IMG/VR virus record: IMGVR_UViG_3300049448_000340
Coordinates: 1 to 64,000 of that record
Origin: a virus
Strand: one strand, 5' to 3'
Length of the DNA stretch: 64,000 nt
Shown: positions 1 through 7,365 of the stretch, one piece after another
Numbering within the stretch: position 1 is the first letter of the stretch
Layout of the letters: each line of letters begins with the position of its first letter
Program-made: the position numbers and the translations under genes
Notes under the pieces: generated by a model
Seen by the model: the letters and a program-made list of their open reading frames with translations, nothing else
Databases searched by the model: none
What the model was told of the DNA's origin: nothing

Positions 1-43
1 CTCGTAGGGGTCCTCACCTGGGCCAACCGGAGGCGCTGGTAAA

Positions 44-235
44 ATGGCAGTCCTCACTGTACAGAACCGCATCGTCCTGGAGAAGGCTCTTCTAGCCCTC
101 CATGACAACACACAGGACGAGTTAACGGCTAAACGTGGCATCAAAGGAGAGGAGCAAGCGGTCGAAGACTGCTGCCACACTCTCCTGAACATCCACGAGA
201 TCGTAGGTGCGTTGAACCTCCAGCTGTTCAAGTAG
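44..235 (+). CDS. Small hypothetical protein, 63 aa
   Basis: Unrecognised 63-residue protein, probably largely helical, with two adjacent cysteines near residue 43. The ATG at 44 follows a GGAGG Shine-Dalgarno by about ten bases. It is the last gene before a structured intergenic region and promoter, so it probably ends a transcript that begins left of the window. Confidence 0.65.
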   Translation: MAVLTVQNRIVLEKALLALHDNTQDELTAKRGIKGEEQAVEDCCHTLLNIHEIVGALNLQLFK

Positions 236-243
236 CCGACATG

Positions 244-301
244 ACCCCGGACCTTGACAACGTCCGAACTACTATTCGGAGGACCCGCCATGGTCCGGGG
301 T
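244..301 (+). other. Two-stem structured element (long inverted repeat)
   Basis: A perfect 10-base inverted repeat (ACCCCGGACC at 244-253, GGTCCGGGGT at 292-301) encloses a second perfect hairpin (TCCGAA at 263-268, loop CTACTA, TTCGGA at 275-280). It lies just after the stop codon of the 63-aa gene and before the promoter at 375. There is no U-tract, so it is not a standard intrinsic terminator. It may be a transcript 3'-end stabiliser, a processing site or a small structured RNA. Confidence 0.6.
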
Positions 302-374
302 TGTGCCATTTCGCCATTCAAGCTACTAAGTTGCTTAAAGGTCAAATAACTTCTAAAGCCCACAAATTAACATA

Positions 375-404
375 TTGATTTCCATATATGAACTATGTTA
401 TAAT
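375..404 (+). promoter_or_regulatory. Phage promoter P1
   Basis: TTGATT at 375-380, an 18-base spacer and TATAAT at 399-404, in an AT-rich gap. The start of the spacer (TCCATATATGAAC) and the sequence after the -10 box (ATAAATAAAAC) match the promoter at 3394. It would drive the gene at 448 and those after it. Confidence 0.8.
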
Positions 405-447
405 ATAAATAAAACACCTGTACCGAAACCGAAAGGGCAAGTTCACC

Positions 448-723
448 ATGCAAACAGTGTTCATGATGGCTCTGGAGATGAAGGACACAGGCCACTTCAG
501 TAGTCCGGAGATCTTCAGCACTCTGGAGAAAGCGAAGGCGGAGGCTACGTACCTCTACGACAATGCATCGCTCCCTGCAGAGTCTCCGCTAGACGTGGTA
601 TGGGTCTCCCACGGATCAGATGATCCCAGCGTCGTTAGGGTGTTCAAGGCTAGTGTCTTCGAGGAGGACAGTAACCTTGTCATCCACGAGATCATCGTTG
701 ACCACGATCAACCAGGAAGGTAA
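448..723 (+). CDS. Hypothetical protein, 91 aa
   Basis: Unrecognised acidic protein, first gene after promoter P1. The predicted leader of about 36 bases contains AAAGGG upstream of the ATG. Being promoter-proximal, it is probably expressed early, but no motif indicates a role. Confidence 0.75.
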   Translation: MQTVFMMALEMKDTGHFSSPEIFSTLEKAKAEATYLYDNASLPAESPLDVVWVSHGSDDPSVVRVFKASVFEEDSNLVIHEIIVDHDQPGR

Positions 724-731
724 CATACATC

Positions 732-995
732 ATGCCAAGAGGTTGCAAGTTCACTGTCACAGGGAAGGGGAGCTTCCCAACCGACATGCTTCGTCGAGAC
801 GCATGTTGGCCAGCAGCCAGTGAGGATGCTAGCTGGCTCCTTCATCCGAAGTACCAGGACGACGTCGATCCCGACACCACCAATCCGATGGTTGAGGTCA
901 ACAGGGAGGTGACGCTGATGACCTCCAACCTTAGCCCTACAACCGATCGGTGGCGTTCATTCGGTTGGCGTGTCACCAAGACAGAGAAGCTGTAA
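732..995 (+). CDS. Hypothetical protein, 87 aa
   Basis: Unrecognised. It begins 8 bases after the previous gene, with GGAAGG overlapping the end of that gene as ribosome binding site. No domain, signal peptide or membrane helix is visible. Confidence 0.7.
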   Translation: MPRGCKFTVTGKGSFPTDMLRRDACWPAASEDASWLLHPKYQDDVDPDTTNPMVEVNREVTLMTSNLSPTTDRWRSFGWRVTKTEKL

Positions 996-997
996 AC

Positions 998-1219
998 ATG
1001 GCACAAGACCACGAAGAGCCGGAGGTGATCCTAGCGATCGCGCAAAAGAGCCACAAGGAGGTCCTGCAGAAGTTCCGACCGAACGAGATTACGGCAACCA
1101 TACAACTCTTGGAGGAGGGAAACACAAAGACAGACCTCGCACTGATGTACCTCAGCCTCCTTAGCAGGGAGGACTGGGAATACGCGTTCCGCGAATACCT
1201 CGACATCAAACCGGAGTAA
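998..1219 (+). CDS. Hypothetical protein, 73 aa
   Basis: Unrecognised acidic, probably helical protein. The ATG at 998 follows the stop of the preceding gene by two bases. A longer in-frame ORF starts upstream but would overlap that gene, so the shorter start is preferred. Confidence 0.7.
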   Translation: MAQDHEEPEVILAIAQKSHKEVLQKFRPNEITATIQLLEEGNTKTDLALMYLSLLSREDWEYAFREYLDIKPE

Positions 1220-1223
1220 CCAT

Positions 1224-1466
1224 ATGGCACTGTTCATTGGAGTAGCCGATAAGGCAGACCGTGCAAGAGCAACGGTCTACCTGAGCAATCTGAACCCCGA
1301 CGAGGTCGAGTGGGACGAATTCGAGATGAACAGGGTAGAGTTCAGGGATAAGAGCCACCGTACGACTTCCGACGGTAACACCCATATGCCTTCGGACATC
1401 GCGATAGGCCTTCTGACCAACATTCTGCAAGCCGCAGGCATTCCCTACACCCGCATCGATATTTGA
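1224..1466 (+). CDS. Hypothetical protein, 80 aa
   Basis: Unrecognised 80-residue protein starting 4 bases after the preceding stop. Nothing in the sequence indicates function. It is followed by a 98-base leader-like gap with two hairpins. Confidence 0.7.
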   Translation: MALFIGVADKADRARATVYLSNLNPDEVEWDEFEMNRVEFRDKSHRTTSDGNTHMPSDIAIGLLTNILQAAGIPYTRIDI

Positions 1467-1564
1467 ACGTCGAAAGGGGAAACAATAACAGCAAGCCCCT
1501 AAGAGCGTAGGCCACGTATCGACTCTCTGACGATGACAATCGTGGCGGTAGTGAGGAGTAACAG
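1467..1564 (+). promoter_or_regulatory. Structured leader before the 198-aa gene
   Basis: This 98-base gap has two potential hairpins: AGGGG (1475-1479) with CCCCT (1496-1500), and GCCACG (1511-1516) with CGTGGC (1541-1546). The second ends just before the GAGGAG ribosome binding site (1553-1558). No -10 box is seen. It may modulate translation of the gene at 1565. Confidence 0.35.
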
Positions 1565-2161
1565 ATGACGACAACAGAACATCAGGTACCAAGGCCGAGC
1601 CTCCGAGACCTCTTCGACGACATGGAGCTGACGGGCGTCCTCGAGGATCGCCGGGAATACAGCCCGGAGGACCTGAAGCGAATGTACGACCTCGACGATC
1701 AGGAGACGGCGGACCTCCACGGTATGATCAAGTCGTTCTTCGATCCGGAGCTATCGAAGGTCAGGGTCGACGACATACCAAGCCAAATCTTCTCGGACTA
1801 CGTGCAGGATACCCTCCACGAAGGCTACGATGGCTGGACCGAGCACGAAGGGATCGTCTTCGATCGCTTCCTCGACGACATCAAGCGGTACTACATTGCC
1901 GCCTTCGAGCTGAAGGAGATCCAAGACGCAGTTCAGCCACCAGAGGAGAAGAAGTGGCATCGGATCACACCCAAGATGGGCAAGCTCCCTTACATGGAAG
2001 CCTATGCCCTGGTTGTCTTCGCCCACAAGCTGTCGGGGGAGGAGCACAACAGCCTCCACGAGTTCCTCAACCACCTGCGTGAGATCATCAACGGCTTCAC
2101 TCCATACGAAGCCGACATCGACACCAACTACAGCGACCACATCACCCCGACCGAGCAGTAG
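1565..2161 (+). CDS. Hypothetical acidic protein, 198 aa
   Basis: Unrecognised, strongly acidic (many Asp-Asp and Glu pairs), soluble, probably helical. It has a strong GAGGAG ribosome binding site 6 bases before the ATG and a structured leader. The HNH nuclease gene follows after 4 bases. The acidity would fit a DNA-mimic or a partner of basic proteins, but nothing shows this. Confidence 0.8.
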   Translation: MTTTEHQVPRPSLRDLFDDMELTGVLEDRREYSPEDLKRMYDLDDQETADLHGMIKSFFDPELSKVRVDDIPSQIFSDYVQDTLHEGYDGWTEHEGIVFDRFLDDIKRYYIAAFELKEIQDAVQPPEEKKWHRITPKMGKLPYMEAYALVVFAHKLSGEEHNSLHEFLNHLREIINGFTPYEADIDTNYSDHITPTEQ

Positions 2162-2165
2162 CAAC

Positions 2166-2597
2166 ATGCAAGTAGACCTGCGGCAGGTTGACGATTACTT
2201 TACCTGCCCCATCTGTAAGAGGCGCAGACCTAGTGAGTTGTACAGTCGTGACCACATCCTCCCCAAGAGCTGGGGAGGAAGTGACTCGCCTGACAACCTT
2301 CGTCCCTGTTGCAGGCCTTGCAATATGAACCTCCAGGCTGCAGCTGAGTGCGTGGCCGTACTCGCATGCGCCAGATGGATAGCAATAGACGGGAACTATG
2401 AGACATATGTCTTCGAAGGCCGTCTGAACCGTAAGATCCGCAAGCTCCTCAGTGAGTGGCGCCCATGGCAATATGTCGCATTTGTGGCACCGAATACCCC
2501 GAAAGCCGTTGTACTGCCGGGTTCGACACATGCAAGGACTGCGGGGATAACCTGGCTAAAGCGGACATACAGCAGAAGCAGCAAAGGGTGGGTGTAG
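2166..2597 (+). CDS. HNH endonuclease
   Basis: Small HNH-family nuclease. A CPIC zinc knuckle near residue 14 is followed by RDHILPKSWGG (catalytic Asp-His), DNLRPCC and a final CRPCN, the usual Cys2-HNH-Cys2 layout within the first 60 residues. The residues after about 100 overlap the next ORF in another frame and look less conserved. The ATG at 2166 is chosen because an upstream in-frame ATG would run deep into the 198-aa gene. HNH proteins in phages act in packaging, as homing nucleases or in host DNA attack; the context does not decide. Confidence 0.85.
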   Translation: MQVDLRQVDDYFTCPICKRRRPSELYSRDHILPKSWGGSDSPDNLRPCCRPCNMNLQAAAECVAVLACARWIAIDGNYETYVFEGRLNRKIRKLLSEWRPWQYVAFVAPNTPKAVVLPGSTHARTAGITWLKRTYSRSSKGWV

Positions 2598-2890
2598 CAT
2601 GGAACAAAGGCCCGGAGATGTACCTCGGTTCGGAGAGTACTACAAGGCAAATACTGAAAACCGAAGGGGCCAGAAAACACCTGCCGGTAGACAGCGGAAG
2701 TGGTGGTTCATTGCCGAAGCCCTCAAGTGGTTCCTCCTCTTTGCCCTCCTCGCGGTCGCGTCTCTCTACTTCTTCCCCCACCCCCACCACTAAACCCAAA
2801 TACGTGTTCGACCATTGGGAATGGCCAACTGACGAATTAGGCCACAGATACAAACGCGCAGTCATGCGACTCCGCACACCAGAGGATTAA
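2456..2890 (+). CDS. Zinc-ribbon protein, up to 144 aa
   Basis: The N-terminus carries a CxxC-x12-CxxC zinc ribbon (CRIC then CKDC, within residues 7-30). A Ser/Pro-rich low-complexity middle and a charged C-terminus (PKYVFDHWEW) follow. The start may be the ATG at 2456 or at 2465. It overlaps the HNH gene by about 140 bases and fully contains the 64-aa membrane ORF at 2599. The zinc ribbon is convincing; the Ser-rich middle may be shaped by overprinting. Function unknown. Confidence 0.6.
   Translation: MAPMAICRICGTEYPESRCTAGFDTCKDCGDNLAKADIQQKQQRVGVAWNKGPEMYLGSESTTRQILKTEGARKHLPVDSGSGGSLPKPSSGSSSLPSSRSRLSTSSPTPTTKPKYVFDHWEWPTDELGHRYKRAVMRLRTPED
2599..2793 (+). CDS. Small membrane protein nested in another gene
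   Basis: A 64-residue ORF with a hydrophilic basic N-terminus and one strong transmembrane helix near residues 36-58 (WWFIAEALKWFLLFALLAV). The ATG lies one base after the HNH stop codon, with AAAGGGTGGG upstream. It is entirely inside the +1-shifted zinc-ribbon gene. Either this is a real overprinted pair or only one is expressed. Such a protein could act in lysis or membrane remodelling, but this is a guess. Confidence 0.45.
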   Translation: MEQRPGDVPRFGEYYKANTENRRGQKTPAGRQRKWWFIAEALKWFLLFALLAVASLYFFPHPHH

Positions 2891-2894
2891 CATC

Positions 2895-3260
2895 ATGCCA
2901 GACGGAACCGTAGACGTCATCCCGTCCCCGATCACTTCCGACTCATGGGCGGTGCCGGGCAAAAATAGGGGCAACATCCTGTTAGCGGCAGGAATCTCAG
3001 CGGCAGTAACCGCATGCCTCTTAGCAATTGTCTTCACGACACCAGACAATCAGGCTGCCCAAGACGAAGCAGCCATCAAGCAGGCGCTGGTCTGCATGCA
3101 GCAGTCCTTCCTAAAAGACACAGGGAAGTTCGTCACTATTGACCAGGTGTACGGTATAGGCTACAAACAGGTCCAGTTCAACCTGGAGACCCTCCAGAAG
3201 ATCGGTGACAGGAATGCGGCACGTAAGACCTTCTTGGCAATCCACTGTGGCAGGCTCTAA
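2895..3260 (+). CDS. Single-pass membrane protein, 121 aa
   Basis: One transmembrane helix at about residues 28-48 (ILLAAGISAAVTACLLAIVF) follows a short N-terminal tail. A soluble domain of about 70 residues with two cysteines follows, probably in the periplasm. The family is not recognised. It begins 4 bases after the zinc-ribbon gene and is last before a structured gap and promoter P2. Confidence 0.75.
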   Translation: MPDGTVDVIPSPITSDSWAVPGKNRGNILLAAGISAAVTACLLAIVFTTPDNQAAQDEAAIKQALVCMQQSFLKDTGKFVTIDQVYGIGYKQVQFNLETLQKIGDRNAARKTFLAIHCGRL

Positions 3261-3276
3261 AACCCTCGGGACACGA

Positions 3277-3329
3277 CCTCCGTTCCCCCTTCCCCCGCCC
3301 TGTGCCGGAGGCCCCGCTATAGCACGGGC
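3277..3329 (+). other. Structured repeat, copy 1, with alternative stems
   Basis: GCCC-T-GTGC (3297-3305) pairs with GCACGGGC (3322-3329) except for one bulged T. CCTCCG (3277-3282) can instead pair with CGGAGG (3306-3311), so two exclusive folds are possible. The part at 3301-3327 closely resembles 39366-39392: TGTGC, a G-rich stretch, CCCCG, then TATAGCA. It follows a gene end and precedes promoter P2. Confidence 0.5.
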
Positions 3330-3393
3330 TACCTCACTTCAAAAGAACTAGGGCAATTAACCTGTCCATCTTCAAAGCTCCAAAAAATAACTC

Positions 3394-3423
3394 TTGATGT
3401 CCAATATGGACTTATGTTATAAT
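3394..3423 (+). promoter_or_regulatory. Phage promoter P2
   Basis: TTGATG at 3394-3399, an 18-base spacer and TATAAT at 3418-3423, preceded by an A-rich tract (CAAAAAATAACTC) that resembles an UP element. The spacer holds the inverted repeat TCC-AATAT-GGA. This is one of the best matches to the phage's shared promoter. Confidence 0.85.
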
Positions 3424-3467
3424 TAAAATAAAACAATTTGCCCAAAACCCTTAGAGGAGTAACAACC

Positions 3468-3803
3468 GTGGCTGTAGAACTCAATTGGGTTGCAATCCAG
3501 CGCCAGCGATACCTGGTGGGGTTGGACGATAAAGGCGACGTCCGTGCGCTCGCTTACAACAAGGGCGATCTGCACGGGAAGAACGGCATCGACGATCCTA
3601 CCGGCCAACGCTGGTACGGATTCACACTGCTGAAGGCACGTGAGCTCAAGGTGGAAGGTGACTCCCTGGACGTGAAGGATCTCATGAACGTCCACACCAG
3701 CTACGGAGAGGTGCCCGACTTTACCAGCATCCGCACCCTCATCGAGGAAGACCGGAAGGACGACGAAGCCCTCCCGGTCGTCAACCCCTTCAAGCGAGGC
3801 TGA
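3468..3803 (+). CDS. Hypothetical protein, 111 aa
   Basis: Unrecognised protein, first after promoter P2. The GTG at 3468 is chosen over an upstream TTG because GAGGAG lies at the right distance before it and the TTG lies almost at the expected transcript start. It opens an operon of small proteins. Confidence 0.75.
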   Translation: MAVELNWVAIQRQRYLVGLDDKGDVRALAYNKGDLHGKNGIDDPTGQRWYGFTLLKARELKVEGDSLDVKDLMNVHTSYGEVPDFTSIRTLIEEDRKDDEALPVVNPFKRG

Positions 3804-3812
3804 GACACGACG

Positions 3813-4046
3813 ATGAGCCGTACCAAGTTCCTTATCGACGAGGCCTACCACAAGAGGTGGAACCTCGATCGGGAAGGACATTACTGGTACAACTCGGTCA
3901 TGTACGGCAATGACCTTCGGATGTCCGTGATACAGGTGTCCACAGGTCATACAGTCGAGTCCAGGTTGGTCAAGCTGGATGACCCTGATTGGGAACGCAA
4001 GAGCCAGATATTCCAGTCCGAGATGAAATCAGCCTACGGAGACTAA
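3813..4046 (+). CDS. Hypothetical protein, 77 aa
   Basis: Unrecognised; rich in aromatic residues and charge, consistent with a small globular protein. It lies between the 111-aa gene and the 141-aa gene with gaps of 9 and 3 bases, so it is cotranscribed from P2. Confidence 0.7.
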   Translation: MSRTKFLIDEAYHKRWNLDREGHYWYNSVMYGNDLRMSVIQVSTGHTVESRLVKLDDPDWERKSQIFQSEMKSAYGD

Positions 4047-4049
4047 TCA

Positions 4050-4475
4050 ATGCCTTGGAGCGAGATAAAGGGAGTGCAGACCATCCCAAAGGGGAAGGCA
4101 CTCCTGTTACCTGCCGAAGGGGATCCCAGGATGCTGGACAAGATTCCCAACTATGAGGAACGGCAGAAACTAATGTCCTGCGACTCGTTCGATCGTGTAC
4201 AGATCGGCAAGCTCCTCCCTCTGGACGATCCTGATCACAACCTGACGATGATCGTCGACGACTTAGGATGGGAGTTCGACACTATCGACGCTGAAGGCAA
4301 CATCGTCACGATGGAGGAGATGTTCGAACATCCCGAGCGTGGGCCTTTCCAGAACAAGCCAACCAAACCGAAGAAGCCAGTCAATAAACTGGCTACGGTA
4401 TTCTACCATGCGATCTGCATTCCGGAGACCACCCACCAGATCGTCGGCGACGTCATCATCTGTCACGAGAGTTGA
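4050..4475 (+). CDS. Hypothetical protein, 141 aa
   Basis: Unrecognised. Acidic in its middle part, with a Lys/Pro-rich stretch near residue 100 and two cysteines at the C-terminus. No known motif. Part of the P2 operon. Confidence 0.7.
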   Translation: MPWSEIKGVQTIPKGKALLLPAEGDPRMLDKIPNYEERQKLMSCDSFDRVQIGKLLPLDDPDHNLTMIVDDLGWEFDTIDAEGNIVTMEEMFEHPERGPFQNKPTKPKKPVNKLATVFYHAICIPETTHQIVGDVIICHES

Positions 4476-4511
4476 CCAAGCAACGAGAAACAAGCCTGAG
4501 GAGAACGAGCA

Positions 4512-4856
4512 GTGGCACAGGCGAGCAAACAAAACACTGAAGGTCCGGGGTCCGAGGTCGAGTCGGGCATGGACGTGGACGAGATCGATCAGATCACGAA
4601 GGAGCTATTCGACGCACCTACATGGTCAGCGAAGATCCGCCTGCTTCACAGGTATGAGTTCAAGAACTCCGCGATCGCCCACATCATATCGGAGTTAAGG
4701 GGCTACCCCATGAGCCCTCAACATGTAAACAATGTTCTGCAGCGTCCCCTAAAATCCGAGCAGGGGGCTCGCGGGGTTGGGAGGCCTCGCGCGCAGATCG
4801 ACGAACGCACCATCGCGCTCGTCCGTCGCCTCCCCAAACCAGTAGTCGAGGAGTAA
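4512..4856 (+). CDS. Putative helix-turn-helix DNA-binding protein, 114 aa
   Basis: GTG start at 4512 with a GAGGAG-like site upstream. Residues 40-75 (NSAIAHIISELRGYPMSPQH, then VNNVLQR) read like a helix-turn-helix in which the second helix could contact DNA. A basic GRPRAQ segment near residue 93 could add minor-groove contact. Inferred to be a small regulator; not matched to a named family. Confidence 0.6.
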   Translation: MAQASKQNTEGPGSEVESGMDVDEIDQITKELFDAPTWSAKIRLLHRYEFKNSAIAHIISELRGYPMSPQHVNNVLQRPLKSEQGARGVGRPRAQIDERTIALVRRLPKPVVEE

Positions 4857-4859
4857 GTC

Positions 4860-5054
4860 ATGTCAGAGTTCAACGTGAAATTGATCTTGGAGCGTACGAC
4901 TCCGGGAGCCCTATTCTATCGCGAGTCAGACGGCCGGGGAGGGACCTACCAGTCTCCGAACAGCCCAGGCTGCAAGATCGGCACACAATACATCAGGAAG
5001 ACCGCCTTTAACGGCGAGGCGCCGAAGGAGATCACGATCACGGTCTCCTACTAG
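4860..5054 (+). CDS. Hypothetical protein, 64 aa
   Basis: Unrecognised small protein with a Gly-rich centre and a beta-prone C-terminus. It starts 3 bases after the previous stop; the ribosome binding site (GAGGAG) lies inside the end of the upstream gene. Confidence 0.65.
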   Translation: MSEFNVKLILERTTPGALFYRESDGRGGTYQSPNSPGCKIGTQYIRKTAFNGEAPKEITITVSY

Positions 5055-5058
5055 CCCG

Positions 5059-5526
5059 ATGACGGAGGGCAAGGTAGACCCGGAGAAGATCTACTTCGGT
5101 GTCGTGCATAAACAGAGCCTGACTGTCATCCGTGTGTTCATCTCTGCAGAGCAAGCACGGAACTACATCAAGCCTCTGGCCATGACAGGCGAGTATCAGA
5201 TCGAACGGGTTTACCTTGACCCTTACGTCGAAAAGACCTACATGTACAAGTTAACATGGTTAGATCGTCCCTCGTGCCGCTCCATTCGAGAGGCGTGGGA
5301 ACAAAAGAAGATTGAACGTTTGCGCATTTGGAAGCCCATACATAGACGCCCTTCAGATCATGTGTTAAAGGATTATCGTCTCCACGGTGAAGCCAAGAGG
5401 CTGGTAGAATGCTCCAAAGCAATGATAACGCAGACCGGTTCAAACTCTCTGAGGCCAGTAAGATCAAGCATGTTACGTTTGAGGACCTCAAAGACTGGTC
5501 CGACACGGCAAACTACAGAACAGTAG
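5059..5526 (+). CDS. Hypothetical protein, 155 aa
   Basis: The first 115 residues look like a globular domain rich in aromatic residues. The last 40 overlap the next gene in another frame and are low-complexity (Ser/Thr/Arg). The true stop may have been lost, giving a tail that is read but not selected. Function unknown. Confidence 0.6.
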   Translation: MTEGKVDPEKIYFGVVHKQSLTVIRVFISAEQARNYIKPLAMTGEYQIERVYLDPYVEKTYMYKLTWLDRPSCRSIREAWEQKKIERLRIWKPIHRRPSDHVLKDYRLHGEAKRLVECSKAMITQTGSNSLRPVRSSMLRLRTSKTGPTRQTTEQ

Positions 5527-5690
5527 ACCAAGCAGTTGAACGCTTATACACCAAGCTGTCCCTCGTGATCTTACGCTCGAGGGACAAGGGATTCCCACTA
5601 ACGAACAGCGAGAAGGACCTGCTGTCCGACGTTGACCAAACCTTCAGAAGCATCTTCGACGCATTCCAGAACCGCAAGCGAGAAGGGTAA
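5409..5690 (+). CDS. Hypothetical protein, 93 aa
   Basis: Unrecognised, probably helical. It overlaps the previous gene by 118 bases. Its composition is normal for this phage, whereas the overlapping tail of the 155-aa protein is not, so this frame is the likelier coding frame in the overlap. AGAGG precedes the ATG. Confidence 0.65.
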   Translation: MLQSNDNADRFKLSEASKIKHVTFEDLKDWSDTANYRTVDQAVERLYTKLSLVILRSRDKGFPLTNSEKDLLSDVDQTFRSIFDAFQNRKREG

Positions 5691-5697
5691 CACCATC

Positions 5698-6099
5698 ATG
5701 ACGATAAAGATCTGCAGCGACTGTGTCGATCCCGAGCAGTGTGAAGACGTCGGCGAATGCCTCAACTACGGTACTGCCCCAGACGACGACAGTAAGGTCA
5801 AGAAGGGCGAGACCACGTACGAAGTCTGTCCCGTGTGCAATGGCCTAGGCCAGACAGTCAACCCGAACATCGACGCCCACGGGCTAACTGCCGAGGACTT
5901 CCGAGACGATCCTGACTTCAAGCAGGAGTACTTCAGTGGGATGTACAACATCGCCTGTGGAGCCTGCAAGGGCAAGCGGGTCATAACCAAGGAACGTCTT
6001 GAGGAACTCGAGCAGAACGCTGAAGACCGCAAGCTGGCAGCCCGTGAGAACGGAGACTGGGAGTCCTACCGAGTCGCAGGCGACTACCGCTACGGCTAA
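5698..6099 (+). CDS. Zinc-binding protein with DnaJ-like CxxC knuckles, 133 aa
   Basis: Four cysteines near the N-terminus (CSDC, then two more before residue 22) are followed by CPVCNGLG near residue 44 and CGACKGKR near residue 91. This CxxCxGxG-type pairing resembles DnaJ zinc knuckles. The ATG at 5698 follows an AGAAGGG site. It probably binds two zinc ions and acts in protein or nucleic-acid binding. Confidence 0.75.
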   Translation: MTIKICSDCVDPEQCEDVGECLNYGTAPDDDSKVKKGETTYEVCPVCNGLGQTVNPNIDAHGLTAEDFRDDPDFKQEYFSGMYNIACGACKGKRVITKERLEELEQNAEDRKLAARENGDWESYRVAGDYRYG

Positions 6100-6112
6100 A
6101 GGAGAGTTCAAC

Positions 6113-6313
6113 ATGGTATCGGATGAGGAGCAGCCTCTGCCTCCTGACTACAAGGAGCTCTTCAAGAAGTACCTTCAGGTTCGAGGCATTGTCAACATCG
6201 TCAACGACGTAGTTAACGAGTGTTCAGTGAGCGAAAGGTTCAGTGACCAAGAGTTCAGAACTCTCGTGCGTCTCGTCGAAGAGGTGAAGCATGAGTCTGG
6301 GTTTAGGCGTTGA
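6113..6313 (+). CDS. Hypothetical protein, 66 aa
   Basis: Small helical protein with GGAGAG just upstream of its ATG. It overlaps the ATPase gene at 6291 by 23 bases, so the two are probably translationally coupled. Not recognised. Confidence 0.7.
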   Translation: MVSDEEQPLPPDYKELFKKYLQVRGIVNIVNDVVNECSVSERFSDQEFRTLVRLVEEVKHESGFRR

Positions 6314-7136
6314 AGTTCTATACGGCAGTCTTGACGAGGTGGCTACTACTAGCCCGCGCTACTACGAAGGGAGGGTGATCACAGCCGCAGAGGCTGTGGG
6401 AACAGGACCACCAAAGAGGATACCGGCAGGTATCAAATGGCTAGACAACGTGCTGGGAGGAGGCTTCGCAGCTGGATCAGTCGTTATGGTCCATGGAGAG
6501 CCAGGCTCAGGCAAGTCAACCAGCCTCATGCAGGCAGCGTCTAACGTACCTGACTCTCTGTACATATCGTCGGAGGAGTCAGCACTGAGTCTTGGGCAGC
6601 GTGCTCTGAGGCTGAAGCTACGAGGCAACCTCCACCTCCTAGAGACCAACAACCTGGGAGAAGCGTTAAGGGCGGCCGACGGTAGAAGCCTCATCGTCGT
6701 CGACTCGATTCAGAGGATGAGAGGTAAAGCCACAGACACCATTACGGTGCTGGCTGACTTCGCAAAGAGGACTGGTACGTGCGTAGTAGTTACATGTCAC
6801 GAGACCAAGTCGGGAAGATACGCAGGACCGGGATCGATCGAGCACGACGTAGACGTCTCGGTTAAGATCAGTAGGCAGAACCGATCAGTCGTAGCTGAAA
6901 AGAATCGATTCGGACCTACAGGTATCAAGTTCCCAATAGTCATGACCAACGAAGGAGTCTTCGATCCACAGTCCCAACCGAGCTCCAGTTCTACGCTACC
7001 ACCTAAGAAGAAGGTATCACCAATCACGGTGTTCTTCGTCATCTACATAGTAGCGACCAGCCTGATACTGGCGATCGCTCTGAGCGGAGGACACGGGTCG
7101 CACGGGTCCTCATCATCAGTCAGCCGATTGAGATAG
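6291..7136 (+). CDS. RadA/KaiC-like ATPase with C-terminal membrane helix
   Basis: RecA-fold ATPase. It has the RadA-type entry IKWLDNVLGGGFAAGS, Walker A GEPGSGKS near residue 70, an ISSEES segment and Walker B LIVVDSI near residue 134. It lacks the N-terminal zinc finger and C-terminal Lon-like domain of RadA. The protein ends with a Ser-rich linker, a basic PPKKK patch and a clear transmembrane helix (VFFVIYIVATSLILAIAL, residues 247-264). Membrane anchoring is unusual for this family. It may tether DNA or a recombination complex to the membrane. Confidence 0.85.
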   Translation: MSLGLGVEVLYGSLDEVATTSPRYYEGRVITAAEAVGTGPPKRIPAGIKWLDNVLGGGFAAGSVVMVHGEPGSGKSTSLMQAASNVPDSLYISSEESALSLGQRALRLKLRGNLHLLETNNLGEALRAADGRSLIVVDSIQRMRGKATDTITVLADFAKRTGTCVVVTCHETKSGRYAGPGSIEHDVDVSVKISRQNRSVVAEKNRFGPTGIKFPIVMTNEGVFDPQSQPSSSSTLPPKKKVSPITVFFVIYIVATSLILAIALSGGHGSHGSSSSVSRLR

Positions 7137-7143
7137 GGGAGAC

Positions 7144-7365
7144 ATGAAGAACAGGCTCAGTAGCAACCTGATTACCATCGCTACTAAACGGGTGGTAGTC
7201 AGGGTACCTATCGACTTCACCGACGAACAGCGTTCGAGAGTGCTCTCAGCTGTAGAGCGCCATCTTATCGACACGTTGTCGACCCTGACACCACAAGGGG
7301 CTCGCTACCAGATTACTATCGAAAGCAACAACGAGGACGACGACGATGCAGACAAAACCTACTAG
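7144..7365 (+). CDS. Hypothetical protein, 73 aa
   Basis: Unrecognised small protein with a strongly acidic C-terminus (EDDDDADK). GGGGAG precedes the ATG. It overlaps the following phosphoribosyltransferase gene by 20 bases. Confidence 0.7.
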   Translation: MKNRLSSNLITIATKRVVVRVPIDFTDEQRSRVLSAVERHLIDTLSTLTPQGARYQITIESNNEDDDDADKTY

